This document shows, piece by piece, positions 25,425 through 34,857 of a stretch of 64,000 bases of DNA; positions within the stretch are counted from its first letter, which is position 1; each line of letters starts with the position of its first letter. The notes below the pieces were generated by a model that ran no database searches, was not told the origin of the DNA, and saw nothing but the letters and a program-made list of their open reading frames with translations. The stretch is taken from assembly GCF_012271785.1 (NCBI RefSeq), contig NZ_JAAWVT010000014.1, forward strand, positions 21,284 through 85,283, in the 5' to 3' direction. Both the position numbers and the translations under genes were made by a program. This stretch comes from Paeniglutamicibacter terrestris. GTDB lineage: Bacteria; Actinomycetota; Actinomycetes; Actinomycetales; Micrococcaceae.

Positions 25425-27223
25425 GCACCCTGCTCTCTGGCTAGTCGGCGGACGGCCGCCGAATTTTTCTTCATGTCTGCAGCATCGTGTTCTGTCGGAA
25501 CGTCTACTAGGTGGGAAAGGAATCGTTGCTTCTCGGTTTCCAGTAGCGCGGTGCAACGTGTCGACAATGAATCCTTGGCTCGTTTTGTCAGTCGCCGTAC
25601 GGCGTCCTCACCAAAGATTGTTTCGAGAAGTTTCTGGCCCACAACCGCGGACCCGCCAGCGATGCCAACTTCCAATCCCGTGAGTCCTGCGGTGGAGGCA
25701 AATACAACCACCATGAGAGCCACGGCCACGCCGTTAACACCGAATGACACCATTCTCGCAGTCATCCGTTTACCGGCACCCTCTGTCCGAATAATCTCCA
25801 TCAGGTCCCCCTGCCACGCGCGCACCTCAGCGGCCACGTGTTCAGAGAACCGCGGTGAGAGCGAACTCAGATTAGTGGCAGCCGCAAATGACTTACCCGC
25901 CGGGTCCGCACGCCAACGCTCCTCGGTGGTCTCACTGGCCTTGGCCGCTTGATCAACCACCACAGCGTGAAGGCCCGTCTCAATCGCAGCAGCCACGGTG
26001 GTGACCGGCTTGGGCTTGCCGGTGAAGAATGCGCCAACTCTGTCGCGCAAGCGTCCAATTCCCGATTCCAAGGATCTGAAGAATTCTCCCGTTCCCACAA
26101 AATCCTGCCATCGGGCAAGAACTTCGCCCCTGAGCAAGGTGCCATCTTGGACACTGACAAGTATTTCCTCGTGGGCTTGTTCAAATGCTTCATGCGCAAA
26201 TTGCGCCAACCGCGCTCCGTTTGATTCTTGCTCCATCATCGCTTGGGAAATGGCGTCGCCTCGGTCAGCAAGGTGGGCCAACACCCCGGCCAGGGTTTGC
26301 CGGGCAACGGCCGCTCTGGATTCACTGTCAGCGGCGAGATCACCCAGCCATTGCTTCAACGGCGCCACGGAGCTAGGCGGAAGCATGTCTAATTCGTCGA
26401 GAGTCACCTCAGGAACAACAAAGAGCTCTGCGCTATCGAGGCCCTCACGTCCCAGCATTCCCCGTAGGTCCTTGGCTATTTCCTCTTCGACGCCCACCGG
26501 TACACGGTCAAGAACCACGGCTACAGTAATATTTCGCCCGGCTGCATCGGAAAGTAGCTTCCAGGGAACTGCATCCGCATACCGGTTAGCCGTGGTGACG
26601 AAGATCCACAAGTCCGCAGCTGCCAGCAATTGTCCGGCTAGTCGGCGGTTCTCATCGGATATGGAATCCACGTCCGGAGCATCAAGTAGTGCTAATCCTC
26701 GGGGAACCGCATCGTCTTGGAGGAGGATAATCGAATCGGTAAGTTTAGCATCCGGCGTAGCGCCTACCTGCGACGCTGAAATCTCATGACCAGTGCCGAC
26801 AGCCGTTCCGGTGATGCGGCGGAGCCCAGGCAAGATCCGTTCGTTCTCCAGCCAAGGCAGGTCTAGTTTGTGATGCAACAGGATGGGCTGTCGAGTTGTT
26901 GGCCGAATGGCACCGGCTCGCGTCACAGGATGGCCGACGAGAGCATTAACAAGTGTTGATTTGCCTGCGCCCGTGGAACCTCCGACCACCGCTAGTAATG
27001 GAGCGTCCAGGCTGCGGTATCGCGGCAAAATATAGTCATCAAGTTGTTCTACCGCGGTACGCACATTTTCGCGTACTTCCTCAACGCCGGCGATATTCAG
27101 CGGAAGAACTCCTGCCGCGAGATTTTTCCTGACGGCGGTTAGTAGGTTGATGGCTTCCATGTCAGCGGGCATTGCTTCGCCGAGTGGCGCACTTTCCGAT
27201 TCAGAGCCATTACTAGTAGTCAC
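25421..27223 (-). CDS. dynamin-like GTPase, DynA-type
   Basis: About 600 residues. G1 is VGGSTGAGKST near residue 80, G3 is LLDAPDVDS, and the G4 position reads VVLDRVP rather than NKxD. A long helical region follows, then a hydrophobic segment (VSFGVNGVAVALMVVVFASTAGL and LEVGIAGGSAVVGQKLL) near residues 520 to 565 and a basic C-terminus. It is a paralogue of the next gene, and the two overlap by four bases, so a heteromeric pair is likely. I chose the GTG at 27223 (TTSNGSESES); an ATG at 27277 is possible and none of the options has a good ribosome-binding site. Confidence 0.78.
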   Translation of the reverse strand: MTTSNGSESESAPLGEAMPADMEAINLLTAVRKNLAAGVLPLNIAGVEEVRENVRTAVEQLDDYILPRYRSLDAPLLAVVGGSTGAGKSTLVNALVGHPVTRAGAIRPTTRQPILLHHKLDLPWLENERILPGLRRITGTAVGTGHEISASQVGATPDAKLTDSIILLQDDAVPRGLALLDAPDVDSISDENRRLAGQLLAAADLWIFVTTANRYADAVPWKLLSDAAGRNITVAVVLDRVPVGVEEEIAKDLRGMLGREGLDSAELFVVPEVTLDELDMLPPSSVAPLKQWLGDLAADSESRAAVARQTLAGVLAHLADRGDAISQAMMEQESNGARLAQFAHEAFEQAHEEILVSVQDGTLLRGEVLARWQDFVGTGEFFRSLESGIGRLRDRVGAFFTGKPKPVTTVAAAIETGLHAVVVDQAAKASETTEERWRADPAGKSFAAATNLSSLSPRFSEHVAAEVRAWQGDLMEIIRTEGAGKRMTARMVSFGVNGVAVALMVVVFASTAGLTGLEVGIAGGSAVVGQKLLETIFGEDAVRRLTKRAKDSLSTRCTALLETEKQRFLSHLVDVPTEHDAADMKKNSAAVRRLAREQGA

Positions 27224-27305
27224 CACTACATCATGCCAAAGACTTGCATGATTTATCCGCAAGGCTACCCGAGTCATTTTCGGAACAGATCATGTCGGCT
27301 TAAAA

Positions 27306-27340
27306 ACAAATGGTTCCAAACAAGGTTTGGAACCATTTGT
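27306..27340 (-). terminator. strong terminator after the tRNA cluster
   Basis: A perfect 16-base-pair stem, ACAAATGGTTCCAAAC with GTTTGGAACCATTTGT and a three-base loop, is followed on the minus strand by TTTT. It ends transcription of the tRNAs before the GTPase genes. Confidence 0.9.
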
Positions 27341-27345
27341 GCTTG

Positions 27346-27418
27346 TGACCCCAACGGGATTCGAACCCGTGTTACCGCCGTGAGAGGGCAGCGTACTAGG
27401 CCGCTATACGATGGGGCC
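27346..27418 (-). tRNA. tRNA-Glu (CTC), copy 2
   Basis: 73 bases on the minus strand. The acceptor stem pairs GGCCCCA with TGGGGTC, the T-arm reads GGGTTCGAATCCC, and the anticodon loop CTCTCAC gives CTC. No CCA is encoded. Identical to the upstream copy at 27468-27540. Confidence 0.97.
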
Positions 27419-27467
27419 GTATAGCTGTAACGTTTTAGGACTGTTACCGTCCGATTCATCTGAATCG

Positions 27468-27540
27468 TGACCCCAACGGGATTCGAACCCGTGTTACCGC
27501 CGTGAGAGGGCAGCGTACTAGGCCGCTATACGATGGGGCC
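27468..27540 (-). tRNA. tRNA-Glu (CTC), copy 1
   Basis: 73 bases, base-for-base identical to the copy at 27346-27418, with 49 bases between them. Anticodon CTC. Lies downstream of tRNA-Gln, probably in one transcript. Confidence 0.97.
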
Positions 27541-27608
27541 GTATGCTTTGCGCGGAGGACTAACGTCCCCCACGCAAACCGGTCCTCGCTTTCGCGAAGA
27601 CCGTGACG

Positions 27609-27680
27609 CTGGGGTACCAGGACTCGAACCTAGAATGTTGGTACCAGAAACCAGTGTGTTGCCAATTACACCATACCCCA
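27609..27680 (-). tRNA. tRNA-Gln (CTG)
   Basis: 72 bases on the minus strand. The acceptor stem pairs TGGGGTA with TACCCCA, the T-arm reads AGGTTCGAGTCCT, and the anticodon loop TTCTGGT gives CTG. No CCA is encoded. First of three tRNAs in this cluster. Confidence 0.96.
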
Positions 27681-28384
27681 CAGCGTTGATTCGCCCTCCA
27701 ACTTCCTTTCGAAAGCTTTCCTGCGCCTCAGCACGAGAAATAACTATACAGTCGGATCTGCATAAAGTACAAATCGGCGGATCACTTGGACTTCCAACCC
27801 CCAAAAACCGCGTACTTACAGCGATCCGAGCGGCAAATCGATGACGATTCTTGGATCTTTTAGGTGAAACTGCTTTGTGATCTGGCGCACGAATTAGCGC
27901 GGATTTCTAGAGGCCTTCGGCGCATCCGCACTGGTCAGCGCGGCCATCACCGAACGACCGTGAAAACCTAGGATCCTGTCCCAACCACGTGAGTGTCAGT
28001 TCGCCTTGCGAGCCGACACTCATGCGGCTGACCGCCCGCGGGCTCCGAGCCCTCGACGCCTGCTTCCTGCCGCTTGAGCTTGAGCTTTAGCTTTAGCTTT
28101 AGCTTTAGCGCCACTTTATCGACGCAATTGATGCCATCTGGCGCCGGTCGCTAAAACGTCAATCCCTTTGCGGAGAAACCCCCTCGCGCCAATGACGGCG
28201 CCTTGCGGTAGGGCCATGAAGAGCGCATTGGTCTCGCAGTGGCGCTCTTTACGGCCAGGAACACTATGCCTTGGCTCAGCGAGTACCGGGAAGATCCGAA
28301 AATCCGCACCAGAGGTCGCATGAAAAGCGGCAGTCAACACGGCTTCTCTTGTACTTCTCCTACTATGCCGAGGAATAAGAAAAG
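27681..28384. other. 704-base gene-free stretch
   Basis: No convincing gene. It must hold the promoter of the tRNA cluster near its left end. It contains a hairpin (TGAGTGTC with GACACTCA, 27990-28022) and a short hexamer repeat (28072-28107). Open frames here (for example 28116-28340 on the minus strand) are short, match no family I recognise and have odd codon use. Confidence 0.6.
28072..28107. repeat. six tandem copies of a hexamer (GCTTKA)
   Basis: Two copies of GCTTGA followed by four of GCTTTA, in perfect register. It lies in non-coding sequence upstream of the gltX terminator. Length could vary between strains by replication slippage. Confidence 0.9.
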
Positions 28385-28426
28385 CCCCAGCCCACCCGCG
28401 AATCGATATTCGCGGGTGGACTGGGG
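28385..28426 (-). terminator. terminator after gltX
   Basis: Stem CCACCCGCGAAT with ATTCGCGGGTGG, extended by CCCCAG with CTGGGG across a small mismatch. On the minus strand the stem is followed by CTTTTCTT. Classic intrinsic terminator. Confidence 0.88.
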
Positions 28427-28466
28427 ACTTAGTTCTCGTTATTGGTATTGGTGATGACTTCTTTAG

Positions 28467-29972
28467 CTATCGGGTGGCGCGGAAGGCGCGCACCCGGTTC
28501 AGTGAAGACTCTTTGCCAAGGATGACCATCGACTCGAACAGTGGCGGTGAAATACGCTTTCCCGAAACTGCGGTGCGAATCGGACCAAAGGCGTGGCGGG
28601 GCTTAACGCCCATTCCTTCCACTAGTGCCGACTTCAAGACGTCCTGAAGGGTCTCGGCATCCCATCGCGCGGCAGACTCCAGCGCTTCGATGCCCGCGTC
28701 AAGAATCTCTGCCGTGTTTTCCGGCAGTCCCTTCAGTGCATCGGCGGCCGGCTCGATAGCCGAATCCTCGGTGAAGAGGAACTCAAGCATTTCTGGCGCC
28801 TCGCCGAGCAGCGTGATGCGTTCCTGTACCAGCGGGGCTGCTTCCGAGAGGATTTTGTTCTCTCGATCACTCAGCTGCTCCCCCACCAAGTTATTGGCCT
28901 GGAGGTACGGGATCAGACGGTTGCGGAAGTCTTCTGCCTCGAGCATACGAACATGGGTGCCGTTGATAGCTTCAGCCTTCTTGATATCAAAGCGCGCCGG
29001 GTTGGAAAGCACGTTATGGACATCAAATGCTTCGATGAGCTGGTCTCGGGTGAAGATGTCTTCATCAGCACTGAGTGACCAACCAAGCAAAGAAAGGTAA
29101 TTCAGAAGGCCTTCCGGAATGAATCCGCGATCGCGGTGCAGGAAGAGGCTGGATTCCGGATCACGCTTTGAAAGCTTCTTGTTGCCTTGGCCCATAACGT
29201 ATGGCAGGTGACCAAACAGTGGCATGTACTCGGCCACTCCCACGTCGATCAAAGCGCGGTATAGGGCAATCTGACGTGGAGTGGAAGAGAGCAAGTCTTC
29301 ACCGCGCAGCACGTGGGTAATGCCCATCAAGGCGTCATCCACGGGATTAACGAGCGTGTAGAGCGGCTGCCCGTTAGCACGAACCACAACGAAGTCAGGA
29401 ACGGATCCCGCCTTGAAGGTGATCTCCCCGCGCACGACGTCGGTGAACGTCAAATCTTCATCCGGCATGCGCACCCGCAACACGGGATCGCGACCCTCTG
29501 CACGGTATCCGGCAATCTGCTCTTCGCTTAGCTCGCGGTCAAATCCGTCGTAGCCCAGTTTCGGGTCGCGGCCGGCGGCCTTGTGGCGGGCTTCCACTTC
29601 TTCTGGAGTAGAGAACGACTCGTAGAGGTGGCCTGCTGCGCGAAGTTTGGCGATAACGTCGGCGTAGATGTCACCACGCAGGGACTGGCGGTACGGTTCG
29701 TGCGGGCCACCAACGTTAACGCCCTCATCCCAGGTGATACCCAACCAGTCCAAGGCATCAAGCAACTGGTTGTAGCTTTCCTCGGAGTCGCGCTTGGCGT
29801 CGGTGTCTTCAATGCGGAAAATCATTTTTCCGCCGGTGTGGCGCGCATAGGCCCAGTTAAACAGGGCTGTACGAATCAGGCCAACGTGCGGGGTGCCGGT
29901 CGGAGACGGGCAGAAGCGTACGCGGACGGGGGTTTCATCGGTCACGGTGGGAATGAGGGATACATCAGTCAT
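28467..29972 (-). CDS. gltX: glutamate--tRNA ligase
   Basis: Charges tRNA-Glu in the cytoplasm. 501 residues with the class I HIGH motif in [34 protein letters not shown], the catalytic-loop KLSKRDPES (KMSKS equivalent) and a C-terminal anticodon-binding helical region. Its cognate tRNA-Glu genes lie 1 kb away on the same strand. It follows a FAH-family gene, a common neighbour in Arthrobacter relatives. Confidence 0.96.
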   Translation of the reverse strand: MTDVSLIPTVTDETPVRVRFCPSPTGTPHVGLIRTALFNWAYARHTGGKMIFRIEDTDAKRDSEESYNQLLDALDWLGITWDEGVNVGGPHEPYRQSLRGDIYADVIAKLRAAGHLYESFSTPEEVEARHKAAGRDPKLGYDGFDRELSEEQIAGYRAEGRDPVLRVRMPDEDLTFTDVVRGEITFKAGSVPDFVVVRANGQPLYTLVNPVDDALMGITHVLRGEDLLSSTPRQIALYRALIDVGVAEYMPLFGHLPYVMGQGNKKLSKRDPESSLFLHRDRGFIPEGLLNYLSLLGWSLSADEDIFTRDQLIEAFDVHNVLSNPARFDIKKAEAINGTHVRMLEAEDFRNRLIPYLQANNLVGEQLSDRENKILSEAAPLVQERITLLGEAPEMLEFLFTEDSAIEPAADALKGLPENTAEILDAGIEALESAARWDAETLQDVLKSALVEGMGVKPRHAFGPIRTAVSGKRISPPLFESMVILGKESSLNRVRAFRATR

Positions 29973-30043
29973 GATGTTCCCATTCTATGCCGCCAGTGCG
30001 CTCGGCCCGTCAAGAGAGTACAGGCGGCCTGTCGGTAAAGGAC

Positions 30044-30086
30044 GTTAGGCGCCTTCGTCCCCTACTCGGGGAGGAAAGCGCCTAAC
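30044..30086 (-). terminator. terminator after the FAH-family gene
   Basis: GTTAGGCGC pairs with GCGCCTAAC around an inner CCCC-TACT-CGGGG hairpin, directly after the stop of the minus-strand gene. No strong T-run. Confidence 0.6.
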
Positions 30087-30120
30087 CTCTTAGTTCAATC
30101 TATGGCTCTATTTCAAAGAC

Positions 30121-30882
30121 TTAGCGACGGAAGGTATTGCTCAAAGTTCCGATGCCTTCGATCTCAATTTCCACGCGCTGACCGTCAACCACTTCGCCAA
30201 CACCGGCGGGTGTGCCGGTGAGGATCACATCGCCCGGAAGCAGAGTGAAGGCGGCCGAAGCATAGGCAACTAGGTCGTTGACGCCCCACACCATTTCCGA
30301 GGTGTTGCCGTCCTGGACCACTACGCCGTCAAGGCGGGTCATCAATTGTGTGTCCTCGTGATCAAGCTCGGTCTGGATCCATGGACCCAGCGGGCACGAA
30401 CCGTCCCAGCCCTTAGCGCGGGCCCACTGACCATCTGTTCGCTGGGCGTCGCGCGCCGTCAGATCGTTGGCAATCGTGTAACCAAAAATTACATCTTGGG
30501 CCTTGTCGGCCGGAACGTCCTTGCAAATACGTCCAATAACAACGGCCAGCTCCCCCTCATAGGATATTTCCTCCGAGAAGCTGGGCAATGTGATCGGGTC
30601 GCCGGTTCCAACTACCGCCGTGTTGGGCTTCAAGAACATCAATGGTTCGGGCGGAACCTTGTTACCCAATTCTGCCGCGTGGTCTGCATAGGTGCGCCCG
30701 AAGCACACCACCTTGGAGCGGGGAATAATCGGGGCGAGCAACCTGACGTCTTCAAGCTTGTGCTTGACGCCGGTTGGCTTGATTCCTTGGAAGAACGGGT
30801 CGCCGGCGATGACGAGAACCTCGCCATCCTCCACGACGCCGTACATGGGGTCACTGTCAACGACAAAACGAGCAATACGCAT
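30121..30882 (-). CDS. fumarylacetoacetate hydrolase (FAH) family protein
   Basis: 253 residues with the FAH fold: VCFGRTYADHAAELG, PLMFLKPNTAVVGTGDPI, SYEGELAVVIGR (metal-binding glutamates), GYTIANDLTARDAQ and GDVILTGTPAGVGEV at the C-terminus. Members hydrolyse C-C bonds of acylpyruvates or isomerise catechol-pathway intermediates; many in this context are oxaloacetate decarboxylase or acylpyruvase-like. The substrate is not evident. Three bases after the galE stop, so transcribed with it. Confidence 0.87.
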   Translation of the reverse strand: MRIARFVVDSDPMYGVVEDGEVLVIAGDPFFQGIKPTGVKHKLEDVRLLAPIIPRSKVVCFGRTYADHAAELGNKVPPEPLMFLKPNTAVVGTGDPITLPSFSEEISYEGELAVVIGRICKDVPADKAQDVIFGYTIANDLTARDAQRTDGQWARAKGWDGSCPLGPWIQTELDHEDTQLMTRLDGVVVQDGNTSEMVWGVNDLVAYASAAFTLLPGDVILTGTPAGVGEVVDGQRVEIEIEGIGTLSNTFRR

Positions 30883-30885
30883 GGT

Positions 30886-32001
30886 TTACAGCTTAGTGGC
30901 TTTGTGACTACTAGATGCCCGTTTTGCCGCCGAGGCCTTAGCCACACCTTCTTCGCTTTGATCCTCGTCAGCTACGACATAGGATTCTTCGTCTGGATAT
31001 CCGGTGGGGTTTGCTGACTGCCACCGCCACATGTCTTCAACCATTTGTTCGAGCCCACGTTCGGCCTTCCACCCAATTTCTTCACGGGCCAGCGTTGGAT
31101 CTGCGTAGCTTGCGGCAACGTCCCCCGGACGTCGGTCAACAACCTCATACGGAACTTCTTTCTCGGAGATACGAGCGAAGGCCTGGATAACTTCTAGTAC
31201 TGAAGAACCGTTACCCGTTCCGAGGTTCCACGCGTGTAGCCCACCATGATCCTGCAAGTATTCCAGAGCGGCTAGGTGGCCGGCGCCAAGATCCAAAACG
31301 TGAATGTAATCGCGAACACCTGTGCCATCCGGAGTTGGGTAGTCTCCACCAAAGACGTTGACTTTTTCTCGGACACCAACTGCTACCTGGGCGATAAAAG
31401 GCATGAGGTTATTTGGAATACCCTGGGGGTCTTCACCGATACGGCCAGACTCATGTGAGCCAACAGGATTGAAGTAGCGCAATTTAGCAATCGACCACCG
31501 TGAATCAGAGGCTGCGAGATCATCAAGCATGTACTCGATGTGAAGCTTGGTGCGTCCATAGGGGTTGGTTGCAGAAAGGGCGGTGGATTCGTTGATGGGA
31601 AGCTCGACGGTATCCCCGTAAACCGTGGCCGAGGAACTGAAGACCAGCGTTCGAACCCCGTGCTCATCCATGGCTTCGAGCAAGTTCAGGGTTCCGGTGA
31701 CGTTGTTACGGTAGTAGGTCAACGGCTTGGACACTGATTCGCCAACGGCCTTGAGACCCGCAAAATGAATGACGGCTTCGGGTTTCGCCGCAGCGATGAC
31801 CTCGGCAACACGGTCCTGATCCAAGAGGTCACCAACATGTAGGTGGGCTTGCTGCCCGGTGAGGTCGGCAACACGCCGCAACGCTTCGGGTGAGGAGTTA
31901 CTCAGGTTATCGAGGACGTGGACTTCGTGCCCTTGTTCCAGAAGCAACAAGACAGTGTGGGAGCCGATGTAGCCGGCGCCGCCGGTAACCAAGATTCTCA
32001 T
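30886..32001 (-). CDS. galE: UDP-glucose 4-epimerase
   Basis: Interconverts UDP-glucose and UDP-galactose, extending the UDP-Glc supplied by GalU. 371 residues: the NAD-binding VTGGAGYIGSHTVLLLLEQG, the catalytic Ser and Tyr in SSSATVYGD and NPYGRTKLHIE, and the product-site GTGVRDYIHVLDL. About 35 residues beyond the usual GalE end form a charged, Ala/Ser/Lys-rich tail (from DEESYVVADEDQSEEG to SSSHKATKL). The tail looks unstructured and is not needed by the family. Confidence 0.94.
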   Translation of the reverse strand: MRILVTGGAGYIGSHTVLLLLEQGHEVHVLDNLSNSSPEALRRVADLTGQQAHLHVGDLLDQDRVAEVIAAAKPEAVIHFAGLKAVGESVSKPLTYYRNNVTGTLNLLEAMDEHGVRTLVFSSSATVYGDTVELPINESTALSATNPYGRTKLHIEYMLDDLAASDSRWSIAKLRYFNPVGSHESGRIGEDPQGIPNNLMPFIAQVAVGVREKVNVFGGDYPTPDGTGVRDYIHVLDLGAGHLAALEYLQDHGGLHAWNLGTGNGSSVLEVIQAFARISEKEVPYEVVDRRPGDVAASYADPTLAREEIGWKAERGLEQMVEDMWRWQSANPTGYPDEESYVVADEDQSEEGVAKASAAKRASSSHKATKL

Positions 32002-32770
32002 AAGGCTAGTCTACGGAAAACACTAGCCATTACTTGGCTTCAACGTCTCGCCTTTTTGGGTACAGATGTCACTGTGCATCCATTTCGGGCGTCTGCTTGC
32101 GGCGGTCGAGAGGCCGGCGCACGCTCTGATTCGTGTAGCTACCTAATCCGTTGGCAATCTATGTGGACGTCTCACTTGCCTCGCGGTAGCGCATCGTGGC
32201 CACGAGGGAAAGTCGTCGGGTTGCCTCGAATCGATATTGGCAAAAACCATCTGAACTAAAAAGCTCGATACACATAAGCCTTGTGTTGCCCAGGGTAGAT
32301 CCCACGGATGCTTTCTCGCGCAGGGGTGCCTGCACCCAGTCGAATGTAGAGAATCTCGAGGCAGGGGATGTGTGCTAAAGAAGTCGCACTTGATTAGCGG
32401 TACTACCAGCGATCCATCGCTATCCACCGCGCTTCATAAGCGTGAGGCCTGAACTCTTGGCCAAATCACCGGCTCCACCCGTTTCAAGTGATTCCAGACG
32501 CAGCAAGACCCGGACTGACATCGAAGTTCTAACGAAAAATGCGCAACTACGTCAAAAACTTAGCTAGCCTTAAATGGTTCCGTGATCATTTATATCGATG
32601 AACCCACATCCTTCCGCAAGCTTGCTCACGAATACCGAATTTTCTCCAACTCCAGAATGTGTAAACCACGCAGTGCCAGCAGCCATTGACCAAATGAAAT
32701 CAAATCAAGTCAAATCAAAAGAATCGACCCTGTTTCAACACGTAGAGGCGAAATAGCCGTCCGAAGAAAA
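32002..32770. other. 769-base gene-free stretch
   Basis: Between galE and the terminator of the secreted-protein gene I see no supported gene. It contains the galE promoter region and a low-complexity run of CAAAT/CAAGT units near 32690-32720. Short open frames have no recognisable product. Confidence 0.6.
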
Positions 32771-32805
32771 ATGGGGTACCGCCGCGGATAGCGACGGCAC
32801 CCCAT
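32771..32805 (-). terminator. terminator after the secreted choice-of-anchor-P-like gene
   Basis: ATGGGGTACCGCCG pairs with CGACGGCACCCCAT with two mismatches, 16 bases after the stop. On the minus strand it is followed by TTTTTCTT. Confidence 0.8.
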
Positions 32806-32820
32806 AGCCACAAAGTAGGC

Positions 32821-34092
32821 TTATGATCGGACGCTCGAGCTGGAATAGCCGATCAGAATCTTCGATCCCAGGGGCAGAGTTCCAACCGCCTGCTTCAAGA
32901 CGATTTCGATCATGGTGACGGTTATCGTCGTAGTCGATTTGCTTACCTTGTGCAAAGTGACCTGCCCCAGACCCGGCACCTGAATCACTGTGTTCGGGGC
33001 CACCGATGCATTGATTGCTGGCAATCCCGCGATCCTGAGATTGGCGAAAGTCGAGGTGTCTGTCAAAGTCACTTTGCCGCCTTCCGGGGAACGACTAGCA
33101 CTGGTCTCCGCCTTGATGGCGTCTGCCCGAATCAAGCCATTGAGAACATTGAGCCCGACGAGGTTGTTCGTCACGCTACTCTTGAGCGCGGGCGTCAAGA
33201 CACCCGAGGTCTTCGTCGAGGAAGCCCCGACAGATGCGAGACCAGAGACGGTGACTCCGGCCAAGTTTGCCGCCGTGGTTCCGCCGCCGCATTTGACAGT
33301 CGCAAGCGCTGTCGGACCTGACCCTATGAGACCAGTCAATAACGTAGCCTGAGTAGTAAATCCTGTACCCGCCAGATATCCTTTCTGCGGTGGCGTCAAT
33401 TTGGCGATACTAACACCAAGATTAATGTCTGTTCCGGCCTTAACGCCCACTATCCCGGCTTTGAGGACCTGCACACGCAAGGCGGTCGTGGACACCACGT
33501 AGTTGCCGTCAATTAGTTGTTTCGACTGGCCATTCAGCGTAATTTTGCCCACCGACCCCAATACAGGCAATTTCAGGTCAATGATTGTGTTGGGAGCCGC
33601 ACTGGCGCTAACGGGGAGACCCAGCACCTTGAGACTGGTTATGATCGACTTATTAGTACCGACAAATGCACCAGAGGCGCCCTTCTCCGCGGAGCTGTCG
33701 GAGGTAATAGCCCCGGCTGTGATGAGACCGCCCAACAGATTCGTACTGGCCACGGTTGATCGTGCGTCGATTCGCTTCCCGGTCGTTGAAAGGAGGGACT
33801 TGACACTGGTTGTCACCGCTCCGACATTTCCTACAGCCGGCACCTTCACAGCAGCCGCACTATTAGTACGAGTCTGGCCGGTGGCAGCGGTGCAGCTGAC
33901 ACCTGAATACGCTGTCGGACCCGAAGTGAGCGATTTGTCAGAATTGAAAATGTAGGAACCGTAGGCGATCCCCACGAAACCAGTACTGACCTGTGCTGGC
34001 GTGATACTTGGGACCGCAGCCTGTGACGGCGTCAACGATCCCGCAACAATTAGTGATAAGGCGCCAATCAGCGCCACGACTGTTCGTTTCAT
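32821..34092 (-). CDS. secreted choice-of-anchor-P-family-like protein
   Basis: 423 residues. Signal peptide MKRTVVALIGALSLIVAG with a likely cut after SQA; exported by Sec. The mature part has two similar halves of roughly 190 residues. Each runs through a GxAYG/TGF opening, a Cys-containing strand, a LLGGLITAGAI / VLNGLIRADAI block, a S(L/F)xxLxxxGLPxxxxAAPNTxI block, and ends in a strand with a glycine-rich turn (VKAGTDINLGVS / LPLGSKILIGYS). This matches the actinobacterial choice-of-anchor-P surface proteins, whose function is unknown. ATG at 34092, with GGAG six bases upstream. Composition is rich in Thr, Ser, Ala and Gly, as in cell-surface proteins. Monocistronic with its own terminator. 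Confidence 0.75.
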   Translation of the reverse strand: MKRTVVALIGALSLIVAGSLTPSQAAVPSITPAQVSTGFVGIAYGSYIFNSDKSLTSGPTAYSGVSCTAATGQTRTNSAAAVKVPAVGNVGAVTTSVKSLLSTTGKRIDARSTVASTNLLGGLITAGAITSDSSAEKGASGAFVGTNKSIITSLKVLGLPVSASAAPNTIIDLKLPVLGSVGKITLNGQSKQLIDGNYVVSTTALRVQVLKAGIVGVKAGTDINLGVSIAKLTPPQKGYLAGTGFTTQATLLTGLIGSGPTALATVKCGGGTTAANLAGVTVSGLASVGASSTKTSGVLTPALKSSVTNNLVGLNVLNGLIRADAIKAETSASRSPEGGKVTLTDTSTFANLRIAGLPAINASVAPNTVIQVPGLGQVTLHKVSKSTTTITVTMIEIVLKQAVGTLPLGSKILIGYSSSSVRS

Positions 34093-34805
34093 AAATTTCT
34101 CCCCAGAACAAAAATGACACGAGACCTCGCCGCTCGCAGTGGTCACAGATTACTCCCTGAAGTCAGGGCGAACAATAGAACAAAAAGAGCAGATAGATCG
34201 CGCTACCTGCCGCGAAAGCACAATTTCGCTCTCGGTCGATACCTCATTGGGTTATACGGCATTTCGTCGTTTTCACGAGGCCCTGGGCTAAAGCACAGTA
34301 GTCCGGAACCACCCAGCTGACCAAGCGTCTTCAATGTTAGGTGCGGATAGAAGAGTGTCAGAGAACGAAGGAAAAGATGACACCGCCCGCGTCCTACCTA
34401 AGTTGGGCGTAGCGAGGACCGCGTGAGGCCGTACGATCTGAGACGCCGTAAGCCCAGTGCTAGCGAGGTTCGAGCGCACGTATCTTGCGCATCTGCTGCC
34501 ACCATCGGAGCTGCGCTGGGCAAAACTCCAGGCGGAGGACTATAAAGCGACTGCCACTCCAATATCTTGGCCGGACAAGCGTCCTGATGGGGAGAAATGC
34601 TCACCAACATCAAAGCTCGACGCTCATCAATCGAACCCTCAGAGGCAGTCTACGGACCAATCGAACCCATCTGCTGGCTTTCACTCGAGTTCAGAAACAT
34701 CCCCAACTTCAAATGGCGAACTTTTCTTGGAGCCGACGGCCACTGTCCATACCGAATCAAAAAATGCCCCCAAGCCCCTTTACGAGGAGCCGAGTTAACT
34801 GGCGA
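34093..34805. other. 713-base gene-free stretch
   Basis: Promoter side of the secreted-protein gene and 3' side of ilvE. No open frame here resembles a known protein, and those on the plus strand near 34450-35140 run into ilvE antisense. Nothing further seen. Confidence 0.55.
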
Positions 34806-34837
34806 AGGGGATGGATCTCTTTCGAATCCCATCCCCT
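34806..34837 (-). terminator. possible terminator after ilvE
   Basis: AGGGGATGG pairs with CCATCCCCT around a 14-base loop, 20 bases past the ilvE stop. No T-run follows, so this is a weak call. Confidence 0.4.
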
Positions 34838-34857
34838 ACCCAATAAAAGCGACTTGG

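Noticed and set aside
25998..26789. 263-codon plus-strand open frame
   Set aside because: Antisense to the DynA-like GTPase gene, which carries clear G motifs; composition is that of an artefact.
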